Shown: positions 15,015 through 17,780 of the stretch, piece by piece
Layout: each line of letters opens with the position of its first letter
Numbering within the stretch: the stretch's first letter is position 1
Origin: Acidobacteriota bacterium
GTDB taxonomy: Bacteria > Acidobacteriota > Blastocatellia > Pyrinomonadales > Pyrinomonadaceae
Length of the DNA: 17,780 bases
Reading direction: 5' to 3'
Assembly: GCA_020201365.1 (NCBI GenBank)
Contig: JAIVGV010000283.1
Span: 1 to 17,780, forward strand
Notes under the pieces: model-generated
Database searches by the model: none
The model's input: only the letters and a program-made list of their open reading frames with translations
What the model was told of the DNA's origin: nothing
Program-made: the position numbers and the translations under genes

Positions 15015-16213
15015 CGGCGAACTCGATCCACCTCGCGTGGCGCGCTTCGGGGCGCGATCTCGAAAAGGCGGAAGCCGTGGGCGACGCGGAGCTGGTCGTC
15101 GAGCCCGTGCAGCCCTCGCCGAAGGCGGATCGCAAGGTTCTCAACGCGGCGCGCTTCGACTGCGACTTCCTGGAGTCGGGCAACCTCGCGCGGCTGTTTA
15201 CCGCGACGGGCGGCACGAAGACGACGATCACGCCGACCGTCCAGGACGCGAAGCGCGGCGTGCGCACGCTCACGTCGAACACCGTCGTCGCCTTCTTCGT
15301 GCGCGAGACGCAGGACGTGGAGCGCGCCGAGACGCAGGGGAACACGAAGTTCAGTGAGGGCGACCGCAACGGCGAGTCGGACAACGCGATCTACACGAGC
15401 GACGACGCGACCGTTCGGCTGCGCGGCGGCGAGCCGGTCGTCTGGGACTCGCGCGCGCGCCTCAAAGCGCCCTCGATTGACACGAACGCCGACACGAAGA
15501 TCACCTACGCGAGCGGTCGCGTGCAGACGACCTACTACAGCCAGGAGCAGACGAACGGCGCGACGCCCTTCGAGAAGGTCAAAAGCCCCGTCTTCGTCAA
15601 CTCGAACGAGGCGGAGTTCCGCCACGAGGAGGGGCTAGGCATCTACACGGGCGAGGCGCGCGCGTGGCAGGACGACAACTTCCTGCGCGCCGACAAGATC
15701 ACCGTGCGCGGCGAGCAGAGGCGCATGGAGGGCGAGGGGCACGTGCAGAGCGCGCTCTACCGCGCGCGGCGGCGCGACGCGGGCGGCGCGCAACAGATCG
15801 TCCCCGTCTTCGCCTCGTCGCAGCGCATGTTCTACTCGGACACGGACAGGCTGCTGCACTACGAGGGCGCGGTGGACATCAAGCAGGGCACGGAGCGGAT
15901 CACTTCCGATGTCGCCGACATCTACCTGCAGAAGGAGCAGAGCGAGGTCGAGCGCACGGTCGCGCAGCGCAACGTCGTCGTCACGCAGCCCGGACGCAGG
16001 GGCACGGGCGACCGCGGCGAGTACGTCGCCGCCGACGAGACGGTCGTGCTCACCGGCACACCAGCGCGCGTCGAGGACGCCGAGCAGGGCACGAGCGAGG
16101 GGCGGCGCATGACGGTGTACCTGCGCGAGAACCGCGTCGTCTCCGACTCCGCGAACGCCGCCGGTCAGCCTTCGGGGCGCGTCCACACGGTTCACAAGAT
16201 CAAGAAGCAGTAA
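14768..16213 (+). CDS. lptA: LptA/OstA-like C-terminal part of the frameshifted LptC-LptA fusion
   Basis: This 481-residue reading frame carries repeated LptA/OstA beta-jellyroll units. LptA forms the periplasmic bridge that passes lipopolysaccharide to the outer membrane. Typical strand motifs recur, for example FYSDTDRLLHYEGAVDIKQG, ITSDVADIYL, YVAADETVVLTGTPARVED and the final VVSDSANAAGQPSGRVHTV. The frame continues upstream of ATG 14768 without a stop to at least 14720, joining the LptC-like part, so this ATG is probably not a native start. The array of several OstA-like segments makes the fused protein much longer than E. coli LptC plus LptA. lptB lies downstream across a heptamer-repeat pair. 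Confidence 0.85.
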   Translation: MDFFFDAAQKLEHAVAYEQIEARTLDADSQAALASPSKVEVFFDTQTDRSVLKEMRSEGRPVVTLAAPQSRASDPRAASKRLTANSIHLAWRASGRDLEKAEAVGDAELVVEPVQPSPKADRKVLNAARFDCDFLESGNLARLFTATGGTKTTITPTVQDAKRGVRTLTSNTVVAFFVRETQDVERAETQGNTKFSEGDRNGESDNAIYTSDDATVRLRGGEPVVWDSRARLKAPSIDTNADTKITYASGRVQTTYYSQEQTNGATPFEKVKSPVFVNSNEAEFRHEEGLGIYTGEARAWQDDNFLRADKITVRGEQRRMEGEGHVQSALYRARRRDAGGAQQIVPVFASSQRMFYSDTDRLLHYEGAVDIKQGTERITSDVADIYLQKEQSEVERTVAQRNVVVTQPGRRGTGDRGEYVAADETVVLTGTPARVEDAEQGTSEGRRMTVYLRENRVVSDSANAAGQPSGRVHTVHKIKKQ

Positions 16214-16216
16214 GTG

Positions 16217-16298
16217 GTGATTAGTAAATAGTGAATAGCGGGATCGTGCATAGCCGAGCCTGCTTTGACTATTTACGATTTACTATTCACTATTCACT
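16217..16298. repeat. Facing GTGAATA/ATTCACT heptamer arrays between lptA and lptB
   Basis: The left arm (16217-16237) is GTGATTA, GTAAATA, GTGAATA, and begins just after the TAA stop. The right arm (16271-16298) is ATTTACG, ATTTACT, ATTCACT, ATTCACT. They use the same heptamer family as the pair at 13950-14058 but have a different 33-bp centre. The right arm ends 5 bp before the lptB ATG. Confidence 0.88.
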
Positions 16299-16303
16299 CG
16301 CCG

Positions 16304-17116
16304 ATGAGTGTGCGGGCTGAGGACATCATAGAAGCCGCCGAGGCTGAGGCGCGCGAGGATCACATCGCGCGCGCGCCGCGCCTCACGCCGTCGCCCGCGG
16401 CGCTGGCGGCGAGCGGGCTCGTGAAGGCTTACGCGCGGCGTCGCGTCGTGGACGACGTGAGCGTCCACGTCGAGCCGGGCGAGGTGGTGGGCTTGCTCGG
16501 CGCGAACGGCGCGGGGAAGACCACCACCTTCTACATGATCATCGGGCTGGAGCGCCCCGACGCCGGGCGCATCCGCCTCGGCGACCGCGACATCACGCGG
16601 CTCCCGATGTACCTGCGCGCGCGCCTCGGCATCGGCTACCTGCCGCAGGAGCCTTCCATCTTCCGCAAGATGACGGTCGAGGAGAACATCCTCGCCGTCC
16701 TCGAAACCCTGAGGCTGCGCCGCGGCGAGCGCTACAAGCGGCTCGAAGAGCTGCTCGCGGAGTTCGGCATCCAGCACGTCCGCCGCACGCGCGGGGACGC
16801 CCTGTCGGGCGGCGAGCGCCGCCGCACCGAGATCGCGCGCGCCCTCACGACCGAGCCCCAGTTCATGCTCTTGGACGAGCCTTTCGCCGGGATCGATCCC
16901 AAGGCGGTTGACGAGCTGCAGCGGATGATCCTCTACCTGAAAGATCGCGGCATCGGCATCCTCATCACCGACCACAACGTCCGCGAGACGCTCGGCGTCA
17001 CAGACCGCGCCTACATCATGGCTGATGGCAAAGTCTTCCGCTCCGGCGAGCCCCAAGAACTCACCGACGATGCGGAGGTGCGCCGCCTCTACCTCGGCGA
17101 AAAATTCCGCCTGTAA
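16304..17116 (+). CDS. lptB: Lipopolysaccharide export ABC transporter ATP-binding protein LptB
   Basis: LptB is the cytoplasmic ATPase that drives lipopolysaccharide extraction by LptFG. The 270-residue protein has Walker A GANGAGKTTT (K72), a Q-loop in PQEPSIFRKMTVEENI, signature LSGGERRR from about residue 167, Walker B FMLLDEPFAGIDP (D191, E192) and H-loop TDHN (H224). The LptB-specific SIFRKMTVEEN and GERRR features separate it from other ABC ATPases. A charged N-terminal extension of about 35 residues precedes the ATPase core, longer than in E. coli. The ATG at 16304 is chosen over a TTG at 16265, whose extra residues come only from the heptamer array. lptF and lptG are not in the window. 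Confidence 0.95.
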   Translation: MSVRAEDIIEAAEAEAREDHIARAPRLTPSPAALAASGLVKAYARRRVVDDVSVHVEPGEVVGLLGANGAGKTTTFYMIIGLERPDAGRIRLGDRDITRLPMYLRARLGIGYLPQEPSIFRKMTVEENILAVLETLRLRRGERYKRLEELLAEFGIQHVRRTRGDALSGGERRRTEIARALTTEPQFMLLDEPFAGIDPKAVDELQRMILYLKDRGIGILITDHNVRETLGVTDRAYIMADGKVFRSGEPQELTDDAEVRRLYLGEKFRL

Positions 17117-17144
17117 TCCGCTACGCCGCCGCGCGCGGATGCGG

Positions 17145-17150
17145 TATAAT
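17145..17150 (+). promoter_or_regulatory. Consensus -10 box upstream of rpoN
   Basis: A perfect TATAAT lies in the lptB-rpoN gap. The corresponding -35 position (TACGCC, 17122-17127) is poor. The start point near 17157 leaves a leader of about 75 nt before the rpoN ATG, so rpoN may have its own promoter besides readthrough from lptB. Confidence 0.5.
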
Positions 17151-17231
17151 CTCCCGCGACAGAGCGCCCTTCGCGGCGTCTTAATTCTATCCGTCAAGTA
17201 ATCATGTTAGAGTCGTTCACGCAGCCTGCGT

Positions 17232-17780
17232 ATGTCCGTTAAGCTCACGACCAGTCTCTCGCAGCGGCTCGTGCTGACGCCACAGTTGCGCCAGCGCATC
17301 GAGATGCTGCAGATGACCTCGCTCGAACTGAGCGAGCTGATCCAGCAGCAGCTGCTCGAAAACCCCGTCCTCGAAGAAGTCCCCGCGAACGAAGAGAAGC
17401 AGGAGATCGAGGAGCGCATCCTCGATCAGTTGGCGTCCGGAGGCAACGACTTCGACGTGCCCGCCGCCGACCCGACCGCCGCCGACGCGAACGGCGCGAA
17501 CGGCGCGGGCGACGCGCAGGCGGTCGAGGCTTTAACGTCGGTCGAGACCGACGGCGAAACGATCACCGCGGCTGGCGACACCCCGGGCGACGACGAAGGC
17601 GAGACGGTCGAGCGCGAGCGCGACGCTTTCGAGGAAGTTGACTTCGGTCGCGAGTTTCAGGAGTACCTCGACCCCGGCTACAAGACGCAGGAGTTCGAGT
17701 ACAAGGAGGACGCGCCGACCTTCGAGCAGTTCCTCACGCGCCCGGAATCGCTCTCGGAGCACCTCGCGTGGCAGCTCCAC
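17232..17780 (+). CDS. rpoN: RNA polymerase sigma-54 factor RpoN, N-terminal part
   Basis: The gene runs off the window; 183 codons are visible without a stop. The N-terminal region I is unmistakable: TTSLSQRLVLTPQLRQRIEM followed by LQMTSLELSELIQQQL and LENPVLEE, the Gln-rich segment that contacts activators and blocks open-complex formation. An acidic, Ala/Gly/Asp-rich region II (about residues 60-140) follows, longer than in many homologues, then the start of the core-binding region (FEQFLTRPESLSEHLAWQL). RpoN directs transcription from -24/-12 promoters with ATP-dependent activators. The ATG at 17232 has no clear Shine-Dalgarno sequence; a 12-codon reading frame (17204-17242) overlaps it. 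The lptB-rpoN order is conserved in many diderm bacteria. Confidence 0.95.
   Translation, partial: MSVKLTTSLSQRLVLTPQLRQRIEMLQMTSLELSELIQQQLLENPVLEEVPANEEKQEIEERILDQLASGGNDFDVPAADPTAADANGANGAGDAQAVEALTSVETDGETITAAGDTPGDDEGETVERERDAFEEVDFGREFQEYLDPGYKTQEFEYKEDAPTFEQFLTRPESLSEHLAWQLH

Noticed and set aside
16265..16303. Upstream TTG start extending LptB by 13 residues
   Set aside because: The added residues are encoded by the ATTTACT/ATTCACT array and resemble no LptB; the ATG at 16304 is clean.

Overview
The window is a GC-rich bacterial chromosome segment whose genes all lie on the + strand. The gene set (LptC/LptA and LptB lipopolysaccharide export, UppP, RNase J, sigma-54) points to a diderm bacterium. 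The gene order, the Pro/Ala-rich FtsY linker, the fused LptC-LptA protein and the intergenic repeats resemble Acidobacteriota (Blastocatellia-like). That placement is an inference from pattern; no marker-gene tree could be built.

Positions 1-1100 form a lower-GC accessory patch. It holds the 3' end of a YD-repeat (RHS-like) gene with a Cys-rich, hydrophobic C-terminal tip, followed by a small four-helix membrane protein. This layout fits a polymorphic toxin and its immunity protein. A long hairpin lies between the two genes. A near-consensus sigma-70 promoter (1129-1158) then starts the core block with a membrane-bound HD-GYP phosphodiesterase.

Positions 3100-9750 hold housekeeping genes: ftsY; a tightly coupled trio ribD, TMEM175-type K+ channel and rsmA (4-bp and 1-bp overlaps); RNase J with its own extended -10 promoter; and an ACT-domain protein. 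Positions 9780-11570 hold a short-chain dehydrogenase and uppP. Positions 11900-13957 hold a small PilZ-like protein and recJ, 2 bp apart.

Positions 14067-17780 hold the envelope-export block: a fused LptC-LptA/OstA gene broken by one apparent frameshift near 14718, then lptB, then the 5' part of rpoN. The lptC-lptA-lptB-rpoN order is a known conserved arrangement; LptB powers lipopolysaccharide transport across the bridge built by the LptC and LptA domains.

Three genome-level patterns stand out. First, five intergenic gaps carry degenerate tandem repeats with an exact 7-bp period, three of them as facing inverted pairs, and some run into start or stop codons. Second, two copies of a roughly 97-bp palindromic element lie at 3131 and 11607. 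Third, the hexamer GTCGAC appears to be absent, with Val-Asp and Ile-Asp pairs recoded to avoid it.
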